NCBI RefSeq assembly: GCF_014197255.1
Contig: NZ_JACIFE010000010.1
Span: 1-60,073 of the forward strand
Direction: 5' to 3'
Source: Bartonella fuyuanensis
GTDB taxonomy: Bacteria; Pseudomonadota; Alphaproteobacteria; Rhizobiales; Rhizobiaceae
DNA length: 60,073 bases
The position numbers and the translations under genes were made by a program. The notes under the pieces are model-generated. The model saw only the letters and a program-made list of their open reading frames with translations, had not been told where the DNA came from and did no database searches. The stretch's first letter is position 1. Each line of letters opens with the position of its first letter. This document shows positions 11,401 to 19,620 of the stretch, piece after piece.

Positions 11401-12646
11401 TGTGCATCGTGTTAGTTATGGTGCGCATATTTTTGTTGATGATGGTGATGTAGTTAAACGTGGCCAGCGTATAGCAGAATGGGATCCTTATACACGTCCA
11501 ATTTTAACGGAAGTTGAGGGTTATGTAGGTTTTGAAGATATGGTTGATGGTTTATCTGTCACTGAAACAGCTGATGAATCGACGGGGATTACGAAGCGTT
11601 TGGTGATTGATTGGCGTGCTAATCCACGTGGTGTAGATCTCAAACCAGCCATTATTATCCAAGCAAATAAAGAGGGTGGCCCTATTGCTAAATTGTATAA
11701 GGGAGGTGAAGCTCGTTACATGATGTCAGTGGACACCATTCTTTCTGTTGAGCTTGGTGCTCATGTTAGGGCTGGTGATGTTATTGCTCGTTTACCAATG
11801 GAAAGTGCTAAGACAAAAGATATTACAGGTGGTCTTCCCCGTGTAGCTGAGCTTTTTGAAGCGCGTCGTCCAAAGGATCATGCGATTATTGCTGAAGTAA
11901 GTGGTACAATTCGGTTTGGCCGTGGTTATAAGAATAAACGTCGTATTATTATCGAACCACATGATGATACTCTTGAGGCAGTAGAATATTTAATTCCAAA
12001 AGGTAAGTTATTTCATTTCCAAGAAGGGGATCAAATTGAAAAGGGAGATTATATCCTTGATGGTAATCCAGCACCTCATGATATTTTAGCGATTAAGGGT
12101 GTAGAAGCTTTGGCATCTTATCTTGTTAATGAGATTCAGGAGGTTTATCGTTTGCAAGGAGTTCTTATTAATGACAAGCACATTGAAGTGATTGTTCGTC
12201 AAATGTTGCAAAAAGTTGAAATTACTGAATCTGGAGATTCTGGTTATATTCCAGGTGATAACGTTGATCGTATTGAACTTGATGAAATTAATGATAATTT
12301 GATTGCAGAAGGGAAGAAACCAGCAGCAGGTAATCCCATTCTTCTTGGGATTACAAAAGCGTCTCTTCAAACTCCTTCTTTCATTTCAGCAGCATCGTTT
12401 CAGGAAACAACACGTGTTCTTACTGAGGCAGCGGTTTCTGGTAAAATTGATACTTTGCAAGGACTTAAAGAGAACGTTATTGTCGGTCGTCTTATTCCAG
12501 CAGGGACTGGTGGTATAATTTCTCAAATCCGTCGTATTGCTGCAGTTCGTGATGATTTGATTGTAGATGAGCAACGTAAGTCTAATGATAACGAAGTGAC
12601 GAAGGCTATGTTGACAAATATGACCACAGAAGTAATTACTAAATAA
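8435..12646 (+). CDS. rpoC: DNA-directed RNA polymerase subunit beta'
   Basis: RpoC carries the catalytic Mg-binding loop, NADFDGDQM at residues about 460-468. An N-terminal zinc site is seen in [20 protein letters not shown] (near 70-88), and a second cysteine cluster ([15 protein letters not shown]) lies in the C-terminal half. The 1403-residue length is normal for rhizobial relatives. The start is ATG 8435 after GAAGGAGAA; the frame extends to a TTG at 8420, but the ATG has the correct Shine-Dalgarno spacing. A strong terminator follows. rpsL, rpsG and fusA, which follow rpoC in many relatives, are not found downstream. Confidence 0.98.
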   Translation: MNHEVMNLFNPQTPAQTFDSIRISIASPEKILSWSYGEIKKPETINYRTFKPERDGLFCARIFGPIKDYECLCGKYKRMKYKGIICEKCGVEVTLSRVRRERMGHIELAAPVAHIWFLKSLPGRISTLLDLTLKDIERVLYFENYIVTEPGLTSLKIHQLLSEEEYMLAIDEFGEDQFTAMIGAEAIYELLAGMELDKIANDLRLELAETTSELKQKKLIKRLKIVENFLESGNKPEWMIMKTIPVIPPDLRPLVPLDGGRFATSDLNDLYRRVINRNNRLKRLIELRAPGIIVRNEKRMVQEAVDALFDNGRRGRVITGANKRPLKSLSDMLKGKQGRFRQNLLGKRVDYSGRSVIVTGPELKLHQCGLPKKMALELFKPFIYARLDAKGYSSTVKQAKKLVEKEHPEVWDILDEVIREHPVLLNRAPTLHRLGIQAFEPILIEGKAIQLHPLVCTAFNADFDGDQMAVHVPLSLEAQLEARVLMMSTNNILHPANGAPIIVPSQDMVLGLYYLSIVSEKEPGEGMAFSDIGELHYALENKVVTLHTKIKGRVKGIDRDGKEVAKLYDTTPGRLIIGELLPRNPDISFDIVNQEMTKKNISKMIDHVYRHCGQKETVIFCDRIMQLGFSYACRAGISFGKDDMVIPDSKSRLVAETEALAKEYEQQYNDGLITQGEKYNKVVDAWGKCTDRVADEMMKRIQAVDFDPKTGRQRPMNSIYMMSHSGARGSANQMRQLAGMRGLMAKPSGEIIETPIISNFKEGLTVNEYFNSTHGARKGLADTALKTANSGYLTRRLVDVAQDAIISAVDCGTAKGLTMQPIVDAGQIVASLGQRILGRTALVDILHPISGEVILEGGAMIEEADVAKIEEAGIQSVQIRSALTCETRLGVCAKCYGRDLARGTPVNQGEAVGVIAAQSIGEPGTQLTMRTFHLGGTAQVVDSSYLEASYEGTVEIRNRNVVRNSEGHLVVMGRNMAILIKDELGKERVVHRVSYGAHIFVDDGDVVKRGQRIAEWDPYTRPILTEVEGYVGFEDMVDGLSVTETADESTGITKRLVIDWRANPRGVDLKPAIIIQANKEGGPIAKLYKGGEARYMMSVDTILSVELGAHVRAGDVIARLPMESAKTKDITGGLPRVAELFEARRPKDHAIIAEVSGTIRFGRGYKNKRRIIIEPHDDTLEAVEYLIPKGKLFHFQEGDQIEKGDYILDGNPAPHDILAIKGVEALASYLVNEIQEVYRLQGVLINDKHIEVIVRQMLQKVEITESGDSGYIPGDNVDRIELDEINDNLIAEGKKPAAGNPILLGITKASLQTPSFISAASFQETTRVLTEAAVSGKIDTLQGLKENVIVGRLIPAGTGGIISQIRRIAAVRDDLIVDEQRKSNDNEVTKAMLTNMTTEVITK

Positions 12647-12670
12647 TTTAAATATAACATCACATAATAT

Positions 12671-12703
12671 AAAAACGTCCGAATAAAAAGTTCAGACGTT
12701 TTT
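12671..12703 (+). terminator. Intrinsic terminator after rpoC
   Basis: AAAAACGTC (12671-12679) pairs with GACGTTTTT (12695-12703). The pairing continues inward (GAA 12681-12683 with TTC 12691-12693) past one mismatch. It lies 24 bp after the rpoC stop and the arm ends in a T run. Confidence 0.85.
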
Positions 12704-13799
12704 ATATCTTGAAATGCAGAAATTGCATATTTTTCTGAAGAGAAAAATGATAAAAATTATAAAGCAATAATCGTTTCAGATATATTTAGTAGGTTTATTA
12801 TTTGGTAATGATGTTTATCTTTTTTGTTTCTTCATTTTCGAAGTTTTCTTATTTCTGAAGGCAGTAATAGGTAATGGAAAGTTTTCTCAAGATATGAGAA
12901 GCTTAAAGGCCACTTTTCAAGGAAAAGAGTCGATTATATACAAGTGAAATAACGACTAATTTCGAATTTAGGAAAATTTCAATTGATATGTTTTATAAAG
13001 ATTTAACAGGTCTGATAATGGATGATTAGCAATCTTTCCTTTAATCTAAAAAAATAATTGATTTTTTTATGACCAATATTTGTATGGTAGAAGTATATTT
13101 CTTTATATTTTAGAATATGGGAAAATAAAAAGTAGAGGATTTACTAAGTGTTTATAGAAAATAGATATATTTTTTATAAACATATGGTCTATAAAGACAG
13201 AATGATGAAATGTGCGAATATTATTTAATTGGGGACTTGAACGCGAGTTTTCAATAACAGCGTGGATTTTGCGTTATTGTGGAGCAGAGGAATTTCTTAT
13301 CCTTTTCCAGTGTGGAGAGATGCAGCTTTATATACAAACGGATCGTTAAAGTTAAAAACAAATATTGCGTGTTAAAAGAGTTAAATTTTTATTTTCTGAA
13401 ACATTTGATATGTTGGCTGTTTGATAAACTGTCTAATCATGAGAAAAGACTTAAGAAATTAATTGCAGCAATTAATAAAAAACGATCTAATTTAAAGAGA
13501 ATATGCAGCGTGATATTGATGATCTTCTATAAGATTTAGAATGAATTGAGGAGATTTTTTTGAGAATTTAGCGAAATTAGGGGGATAATCGCTGATTATG
13601 AAATTTATTTTATCTGCTTTTAAATAGTTTCCTTTCTATTAAAAGAGATAGGTATTTCTAATGAGATTCTTTAACACTGCGTGAAATGAGTATAAGCCAT
13701 TTGAAGCAATAAAGCGCAATAAAAAAAGAAGCAAAAATATTCCCGTCATATATTATCTTTGATAAGTAAGAAATATTTTTCATAGAGAAAGAAAAGACA
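12704..13799. other. 1.1-kb AT-rich spacer with a doubtful small ORF
   Basis: No gene can be supported here with confidence. An 86-codon open frame runs on the plus strand at 13279-13539 from a GTG without a clear Shine-Dalgarno. Its C-terminal part is lysine-rich and helical-looking (HEKRLKKLIAAINKKRSN). A +1 shift then gives a charged continuation (MQRDIDDLL) broken by stops up to about 13570. This looks more like a decayed coding sequence than a working gene; I do not recognise a family. The rest is AT-rich and without recognisable features. Confidence 0.4.
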
Positions 13800-14483
13800 A
13801 TGGCAGTTTCTCCTATTAGTGTTTTTCAATCTATTTTATCGCGAAAGTCAATTCGTGCTTTTACGGATCAGCCAGTTAGGTTGGAAACAATCAAAGAAAT
13901 CTTAAAACTTGCAGCACGTGCACCATCTGGAACAAATGTTCAGCCATGGCAAGTGATTGTGCTTACGGGAAGTGTATTACAGAAAGTAGGACAAGAGCTT
14001 TCGCAACTTGTGCTTTCAGGTGTAAAAGGAGAGCGTGAATATAATTATTATCCACGTCAGTGGCGAGAGCCTTATATTTCAAGGCGCCAAAAAGTTGGTT
14101 TAGAACTTTATCAGAGTCTTGGAATTAAAAAAGGAGATAAAGAAAAAATGCTTCATCAAAAGGCGCGAAATTTTTTGTTTTTTGATGCACCTGTAGGGCT
14201 CTTGTTTACAATGGATCACGACATGGAAATGGGGAGTTGGCTTGATTTGGGTATGTTTATGCAGACCATTATGTTAGCAGCACGTGGATTTGGATTAGAT
14301 ACTTGTCCCCAAGCAGCTTTTGCTGATTATCATAAACAGCTACGTATGCTTTTGTCTGTACCTTCTGATCGCCATATTATTTGCGGTATGGCACTTGGTT
14401 ATCGCGATATGAGTGCTCCAGAAAACAATTTTGAGACAGAACGAGAACCCTTAGAAAACTTTGTACGTTTCATTGAAGCGTAG
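13800..14483 (+). CDS. Nitroreductase family protein
   Basis: FMN-dependent oxidoreductase of the nitroreductase fold, using NAD(P)H to reduce nitro- or quinone-like compounds; the natural substrate is unknown. The 227-residue protein shows the family N-terminus with the FMN-phosphate motif SRKSIRAF (about residues 14-21), then APSGTNVQPWQVIVLTG (about 41-57), an internal LDLGMFMQTIMLAARGFGLDTCPQA segment, and a C-terminal GMALGYRD. It starts at ATG 13800. It stands alone between the rpoBC terminator region and sdaA. Confidence 0.88.
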   Translation: MAVSPISVFQSILSRKSIRAFTDQPVRLETIKEILKLAARAPSGTNVQPWQVIVLTGSVLQKVGQELSQLVLSGVKGEREYNYYPRQWREPYISRRQKVGLELYQSLGIKKGDKEKMLHQKARNFLFFDAPVGLLFTMDHDMEMGSWLDLGMFMQTIMLAARGFGLDTCPQAAFADYHKQLRMLLSVPSDRHIICGMALGYRDMSAPENNFETEREPLENFVRFIEA

Positions 14484-14670
14484 CCATAAAATATTTTATA
14501 TAATTAAGCATATGCTTTAAAGAGTTTTGTGCATTATAAAAAATATTCTCGATAAGGATCTTTCATTCTTCTTGAATTTTGATATTGCATATTAAAACTT
14601 ATTTTACTACATTTAAAACGTTAAGAGAGTGGTGACTCTAGGGGGCATTGTCCGTTGTGAAGGTTGGCTA

Positions 14671-14766
14671 ATGGAAAGCACTATAGAAAGAGAGTGTTGG
14701 GTGGTAGCAAGACGAGCAACACTCGTATTTATTACTGTCATTTTTTTAGTTTATCTCACAATTTGA
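14671..14766 (+). CDS. Possible 31-aa single-pass membrane peptide or leader peptide
   Basis: ATG 14671 opens a 31-codon frame ending in TGA at 14764-14766, with GAAGG at 14659-14663, seven bases upstream, as a good Shine-Dalgarno. The peptide begins MESTIERECWVVARR, then has a hydrophobic run (about residues 17-31) that could cross a membrane, with positive charges on its N side. A perfect 8-bp inverted repeat lies inside it (14692-14699 with 14717-14724). It ends 67 bp before sdaA. It could be a small membrane protein, a leader peptide, or chance; no family is recognised. Confidence 0.35.
   Translation: MESTIERECWVVARRATLVFITVIFLVYLTI
14692..14724 (+). promoter_or_regulatory. Hairpin upstream of sdaA
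   Basis: GAGTGTTG (14692-14699) and CAACACTC (14717-14724) form a perfect 8-bp stem with a 17-nt loop. The hairpin lies about 110 bp before the sdaA start. There is no immediate T tract, so it is not a plain terminator; a regulatory role is possible but unproven. Confidence 0.4.
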
Positions 14767-14833
14767 TTTTATAATGGGACAAATGTGATGGAAAAGCGTA
14801 TGCTCAAACTATCCTGGAGTTTTGAGGTGATGC

Positions 14834-16225
14834 GTGTTTTTATCTGTTTTTGAACTTTTTAAAATTGGTATTGGTCCTTCTAGTTCACATACGATGGGGC
14901 CAATGACAGCTGCTAATATGTTTTTGCAAAAGATACGAGATTTTTCTCAGTTATCTGATATTCGAATTTCTCGTATACGTGTTTATCTTTATGGTTCTTT
15001 AGCTTTCACGGGTATCGGTCATGCGACAGATAAGGCTATCATATTAGGACTTTTAGGAGAAAAAGCTTCTACTATTGATCCTGATAGCGTGGGATTCCTG
15101 TTAGAAAAGGTTATACGTGAAAGAAAAGTGCAACCAGAAGGCCACCCCACTTATCAGTTTGATTTGCAACATGATCTTATTTTTGAACGAAAGGAAATTC
15201 TACCTGGACATACAAATGGACTAGCATTTGAAGGACTTGATACTGATGGAAGTATTCTTTTGCGGCAGATTTATTATTCTATCGGTGGTGGTTTTGTTGT
15301 AACTGAAGATGAATTAAACTATATGAATGGCAATATAGAATCAGAAGTGTTTGAGGTGCCATATCCATTTGATTCTGCTCGTACAATGTTATCCATGGCA
15401 GAAAAATCAGGACTTTCAATTGCTGAAATGAAGCGCTTAAATGAAGAAATAAAGATGGAGCGGTTTTCTCTTGAGGTAGGACTTGATGAAATTTTTTCAG
15501 CTATGACAAATTGCATTGATAGAGGTCTTTCGCAAGAAGGTGAGTTGCCTGGTGGATTGTATGTACCAAGACGTGCTAAAAAGTTGTATGAGACGCTTTT
15601 AGAAAATCAAAGGAAAAATTGCAATTATTCACTTTGGGCAAATGATTGGCTTTCGGTATATGCTATAGCCGTTAATGAGGAAAATGCAGCAGGTGGCCGT
15701 GTTGTTACAGCACCAACAAATGGGGCAGCTGGTGTTGTTCCAGCTGTTTTACGTTATTATCTTCAGTTTAATGATGATTCAGATCGAAAGGGAATACATA
15801 ATTTTCTATTAACAGCAGCAGCTATTGGCGGTATTATCAAACATAATGCTTCTATTTCTGGTGCAGAGGTTGGGTGTCAAGGTGAAGTTGGAACGGCATC
15901 CTCAATGGCTGCAGCGGGGTTGACTGCGGCATTAGGTGGAACGCCGGCTCAAATTGAAAATGCAGCGGAAATAGCGCTTGAGCATCACTTGGGAATGACG
16001 TGTGATCCTGTTGCAGGTCTTGTACAAGTTCCTTGTATTGAGCGTAATGCAATGGGGGCTGTTAAGGCGGTAACGGCTTCTTCTCTTGCATTACATGGGA
16101 ATGGAAATCATTTTGTGTCTCTTGATGCATGTATCGAAACAATGCGCCAGACTGGTCATGATATGAGTGAACGCTATAAAGAAACAAGTAAAGGTGGCCT
16201 CGCAGTTAATGTGATATCTTGTTAA
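14834..16225 (+). CDS. sdaA: L-serine ammonia-lyase (L-serine dehydratase)
   Basis: Iron-sulfur enzyme that deaminates L-serine to pyruvate and ammonia, feeding amino-acid carbon into central metabolism. The 463-residue product is the single-chain form with both domains. The N-terminal (beta) part has the hallmark [13 protein letters not shown] (residues about 11-23). The alpha catalytic part has [15 protein letters not shown] (near 290-305), [12 protein letters not shown] with a cluster cysteine, and [20 protein letters not shown] with two more. It starts at GTG 14834 with purine-rich GGAG/GAGG sequence upstream; the ATG at 14830 is out of frame. The small ORF and hairpin above are immediately upstream. 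Confidence 0.93.
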   Translation: MFLSVFELFKIGIGPSSSHTMGPMTAANMFLQKIRDFSQLSDIRISRIRVYLYGSLAFTGIGHATDKAIILGLLGEKASTIDPDSVGFLLEKVIRERKVQPEGHPTYQFDLQHDLIFERKEILPGHTNGLAFEGLDTDGSILLRQIYYSIGGGFVVTEDELNYMNGNIESEVFEVPYPFDSARTMLSMAEKSGLSIAEMKRLNEEIKMERFSLEVGLDEIFSAMTNCIDRGLSQEGELPGGLYVPRRAKKLYETLLENQRKNCNYSLWANDWLSVYAIAVNEENAAGGRVVTAPTNGAAGVVPAVLRYYLQFNDDSDRKGIHNFLLTAAAIGGIIKHNASISGAEVGCQGEVGTASSMAAAGLTAALGGTPAQIENAAEIALEHHLGMTCDPVAGLVQVPCIERNAMGAVKAVTASSLALHGNGNHFVSLDACIETMRQTGHDMSERYKETSKGGLAVNVISC

Positions 16226-17348
16226 GGCTGGACATTTTTTAATCCATAACTTATTTATTAAGAGAGGGATCGCATTATTATTTCTGATAAAGTTTATTTT
16301 TTTATTACTTTAAATCAAAATTTAAATTTAATTCAGCAATATATTTGAAATAAATTTGAGGACAGCTTCAATGCTTTCTAGTGGGTAAGAGCTTTTGCAT
16401 GTGAGATTGGAGAAAGGCTATTGCTTATATTTGTTTGGTTTAATTTTGAAATGAAAAGAATAGTCTAATTTGAAAGTAAAAAAGTATAAAGTAAAATTCG
16501 TAGCCAATCTGCCACTATTTTTTTGCTGGGTTTTATGATTTTAAAAGTTTCCGTAGCAATATCTTTTAAGTAATAGAAAATTATGCCTTGGTATCCAAAG
16601 AAAATTTATTTTAAGTTTGAATGATTATGATGAAATATGAGAGAGCTTTAAAGATTTTGATTTTTTAGAATCGTAGGTATTTTGGGTAGCTGATGTGTCG
16701 AAAAAATGTTTTGAAAAGAAACTCTAAAAAGAAATATCTCGCGATCTTAAATTTATTTCATGATGATGCATATAAATAATATAAGGTTTCCATGAATAGT
16801 ATAAAATCTATTGAGAATTAACAGTTTTATTTATAAAGAGAGCAAAATTAGCACTATCGTTCTTTTATCAGCTTTCAATGTTATAATTAAAAGTTCTTAG
16901 CAACTAAGACTCTTTATAAAAGGTGTTTTTATGTTTTTTGGTCAATAGTATTTGTATTTTAAAATTACTTTGTATATCGAAATTCTAAAAGTTTAGGAGA
17001 TTTGTACAGCATTTATGTTCAAAGATAAATTTATGCGTTATTAAGAGGAATTTCCTTTATTGAATTTTCGCGATAATTCCTAAAAAGATGAATTTTCATC
17101 TAGTGGAGATATTCTTCTTATGAAAGGTATCAAGGATAATTTTTGATGTTACATCAAAAAGCAAAAAAGCATTTGGCATTTTTTATATTCTAAAAAATAG
17201 TTTAATTGAAGGTATCTATTGGCATAGTTAGAAAATTCGTCAAAATCATTTCTACAACTTAAGAAAGAAGTATGTTTATCGAAGTTTTTAAAGACCGCAG
17301 ATAATGGTGCGATAATAAAATAATTCCTTTTAGCGATAGTTTGTAGAA
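16226..17348. other. 1.1-kb gene-free AT-rich spacer
   Basis: Between sdaA (plus strand) and the convergent small ORF at 17349-17627 there is no open frame with coding character on either strand. The sequence is AT-rich with many stops in all frames. It looks like worn-out intergenic or pseudogene DNA, but I could not recognise the ancestor. Confidence 0.5.
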
Positions 17349-17627
17349 TTAAATATTTGTTGCTCCTAAACGGATTTTAATAGGCACATTCCCAGTTTGA
17401 CTCGCAACGCGCAAATGTATGCGTACAGGAGGCATTATGAGACGACGATTGCGCATTGTTTGACAGATAAGAAGATTAACAAGAGATTGTGTATCTAATG
17501 CAGTTGAATTATATTTCAAACCAGTAAGCTTTGCAGCAACGTTGTGAAGAGAACGTAATGAAAGGAGAGATGATTGCTTCAATAAAATCTCCTTTTCATG
17601 AAATGAAGCAAAAGCATTATCTTTCAT
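17349..17627 (-). CDS. Small protein of unknown function downstream of dacA
   Basis: A 92-codon frame on the minus strand begins 32 bp after the dacA stop, in the same direction, so it could be co-transcribed. The protein is soluble-looking with no signal peptide or membrane helix. It contains SLLSLRSLHNVAAKLTG and a basic stretch MRNRRLIMPPVRIHLRVAS near the C-terminus. I do not recognise a family. The sequence is less AT-skewed in its codons than the neighbouring spacer, which supports a real gene. Confidence 0.5.
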   Translation of the reverse strand: MKDNAFASFHEKEILLKQSSLLSLRSLHNVAAKLTGLKYNSTALDTQSLVNLLICQTMRNRRLIMPPVRIHLRVASQTGNVPIKIRLGATNI

Positions 17628-17659
17628 AAATACTATCCTAACACAGAATTTGGAAATTT

Positions 17660-18985
17660 TTAGTATGCTACAGTATAGCAGTTAAAATTTGCTTTCTTTA
17701 ATGTAGAACAAGCATCAAATGCAGCTTTTTTTGATTGAAATCCTGTAAATCGTGCTCGGTAATAATGCTGTCCATTTTTTTCAAACAGTTGCATGTGGGA
17801 ATATGCGTGTTTTAAAGTAGAAAAAGCTTTATTTTTTGCTTTTAAAAGCAGAGTTTTTGCTTGTTCCTTACTAGGAAGAGAACCAATTTGGATAGCCCAC
17901 CCGGTATTTGTCGAAAAAGAGGCAGTTACAATTTTATTGGCTTCAACCAGCATAGCTTTTTGAGGATTAGGAATTGGTATAATTATCTTATTTACAGCAG
18001 TTATTGCGATATTGGAATTTTTAGGCTGTTCTGCAAATGCTGTCAACATAGTTGAAATTTCCTCATCAAAATTACTTGAATCAGCTTTAGTGGTTGGTAT
18101 AGGAGTATTCGGGCCAGTAGGTAAGTGATATTGTACAGAGGCCATTAAATATTTATCATTTTTCATTTGGCTTGCTTTTGGCAAATATTGATTTAATAAG
18201 CTAGCCATATGTTCGTCACGTGCAGTAGATGATTTTCCTCCCATAACAACTGCAACAATAGAGCGTCCCTCAAGATGCATCGAAGTTGCTAAATTAGAAC
18301 CTGACATTTGTGTGTATCCTGTTTTAATTCCATCAACACCTTTCATTATTTTCACGAGGTTGTTATGGCTGTTAATTGTATGTCCACGGAAATTAAAACT
18401 CTTTATTTTGAACAATTTATATTGTTTTGGAAAATGTTTACGTAAGGCTAATGATAAAGTGGCTATATCTCGTGCTGTGGAATAATTATGCACATCCGGA
18501 AGTCCTGAAGCATTTGCGAAATGTGTATGTTTCATGCCAAGTTTACGAGCTTTTGCTGTCATCATTTGAGCAAATTTTTTCTCACTACCTCCAAGATACT
18601 CTGCAATAGCAGTAGCAACATCATTTGCGGATTTTGTAATGAGTGCTTTAGCTGCTTCTTCTGCTGAAATCGTTTGTCCTGCTTTAAATCCAATTTTTGT
18701 CGGTGGACGCATTGCTGCATAATGTGAAATAGGGATTGGTGTATTTGGTGTCACACGACGTATCTGCATAGCTTCAAAGAGTAGGTATAATGTCATCATT
18801 TTTGTTAAAGAAGCAGGGTAACGTTTCAGTGTTGCATTGGCTTGAAATAGAGTTTTGCCTGTAGTGGCATCTATAACAATAGCAGCATATTTATCAGGAT
18901 AGGCCCCCTGAGGTGTAGCTTCTGCCCAACAGTGAGAAAAAGCTAACATAACAAAAGAAATTACTATTTTTTTATAACAACGCAT
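17660..18985 (-). CDS. dacA: D-alanyl-D-alanine carboxypeptidase with SPOR domain (PBP5/6 family)
   Basis: Serine D,D-carboxypeptidase that trims peptidoglycan pentapeptides in the periplasm. I start at ATG 18985; the frame opens 24 bases earlier with GTG 19009. A signal peptide (MRCYKKIVISFVMLAFSHCWAEA) leads in. The three penicillin-binding motifs are present: SLTK (near residue 60), SAN (near 120) and KTG (near 220). A C-terminal SPOR domain (about the last 75 residues, GWAIQIGSLPSKEQAKTLL...) would bind denuded septal glycan, a layout typical of alphaproteobacterial DacA. The gene is divergent from clpS and followed by a small unknown ORF. Confidence 0.93.
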   Translation of the reverse strand: MRCYKKIVISFVMLAFSHCWAEATPQGAYPDKYAAIVIDATTGKTLFQANATLKRYPASLTKMMTLYLLFEAMQIRRVTPNTPIPISHYAAMRPPTKIGFKAGQTISAEEAAKALITKSANDVATAIAEYLGGSEKKFAQMMTAKARKLGMKHTHFANASGLPDVHNYSTARDIATLSLALRKHFPKQYKLFKIKSFNFRGHTINSHNNLVKIMKGVDGIKTGYTQMSGSNLATSMHLEGRSIVAVVMGGKSSTARDEHMASLLNQYLPKASQMKNDKYLMASVQYHLPTGPNTPIPTTKADSSNFDEEISTMLTAFAEQPKNSNIAITAVNKIIIPIPNPQKAMLVEANKIVTASFSTNTGWAIQIGSLPSKEQAKTLLLKAKNKAFSTLKHAYSHMQLFEKNGQHYYRARFTGFQSKKAAFDACSTLKKANFNCYTVAY

Positions 18986-19127
18986 AATTTTTTGATAGTT
19001 AGTATACACTTGCAGGATCCTATCTCTCCATTTACTCTGAAAAAATTTCTATAAAGCCTTCTTTTTTATAACTTGTTTATGCAGTTTAGATGAATGATAT
19101 TACTAATTTGTTTACAGAAGTTATTTT

Positions 19128-19289
19128 ATGAGTGACTTAAATCTTACCAAAGGAGGAAAGTTTTTTCTTATACAAACAGGTATTGCAATAGTTATGAAAG
19201 AACTTAAAATTAATAAAAAACGTGCTGCATGGAATAAAGGTAATGGAACAGATGCTCATAATAAACTCTATACTGCATCTTATACATAA
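19128..19289 (+). CDS. Doubtful small ORF overlapping the clpS start
   Basis: ATG 19128 opens a 53-codon frame ([18 protein letters not shown]...) ending at TAA 19287-19289. It overlaps the proposed 5' end of clpS in another frame. No Shine-Dalgarno or family is evident. Either it is spurious, or the clpS N-terminus has changed by frameshift. Recorded because it affects the clpS start. Confidence 0.2.
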   Translation: MSDLNLTKGGKFFLIQTGIAIVMKELKINKKRAAWNKGNGTDAHNKLYTASYT

Positions 19290-19614
19290 TGAAAAGGGCA
19301 AGAATTGGGATGCAGGTAGGTATGGTGCGGTTATAATACCGAAAGCTAGAGAAAAACTCCAAAAGCCTAAATTATATAGGGTTCTTTTACTCAATGATGA
19401 TTATACACCTATGAATTTTGTTGTTTTCGTTTTGAAGATTTTTTTTAAAAAAAGTTTCGAAGAAGCAACGCAGATTATGTTACATGTTCATCACAATGGG
19501 ATAGGTGAATGTGGAACTTATACTTATGAAGTTGCTGAAATGAAAATAGTACAAGTGAGGGAGTGCGCACGTCAAAATGAACACCCGTTACAATGTGTAA
19601 TGGAATGGAAGTGA
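19222..19614 (+). CDS. clpS: ATP-dependent Clp protease adaptor ClpS
   Basis: ClpS delivers N-degron substrates to ClpAP. The core [18 protein letters not shown] has the substrate-binding NDD and PM motif, and [22 protein letters not shown] includes the Met and His of the N-end pocket. It ends [10 protein letters not shown], like rhizobial ClpS. The N-terminal 40 residues are unlike the family, and the start is unsure: GTG 19222, ATG 19243 or ATG 19252 are all in frame. It ends 6 bp before clpA, forming the classic clpS-clpA pair. Some core positions are unusual for ClpS ([10 protein letters not shown]), suggesting faster divergence. Confidence 0.88.
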   Translation: MLHGIKVMEQMLIINSILHLIHNEKGKNWDAGRYGAVIIPKAREKLQKPKLYRVLLLNDDYTPMNFVVFVLKIFFKKSFEEATQIMLHVHHNGIGECGTYTYEVAEMKIVQVRECARQNEHPLQCVMEWK

Positions 19615-19620
19615 GGAATT

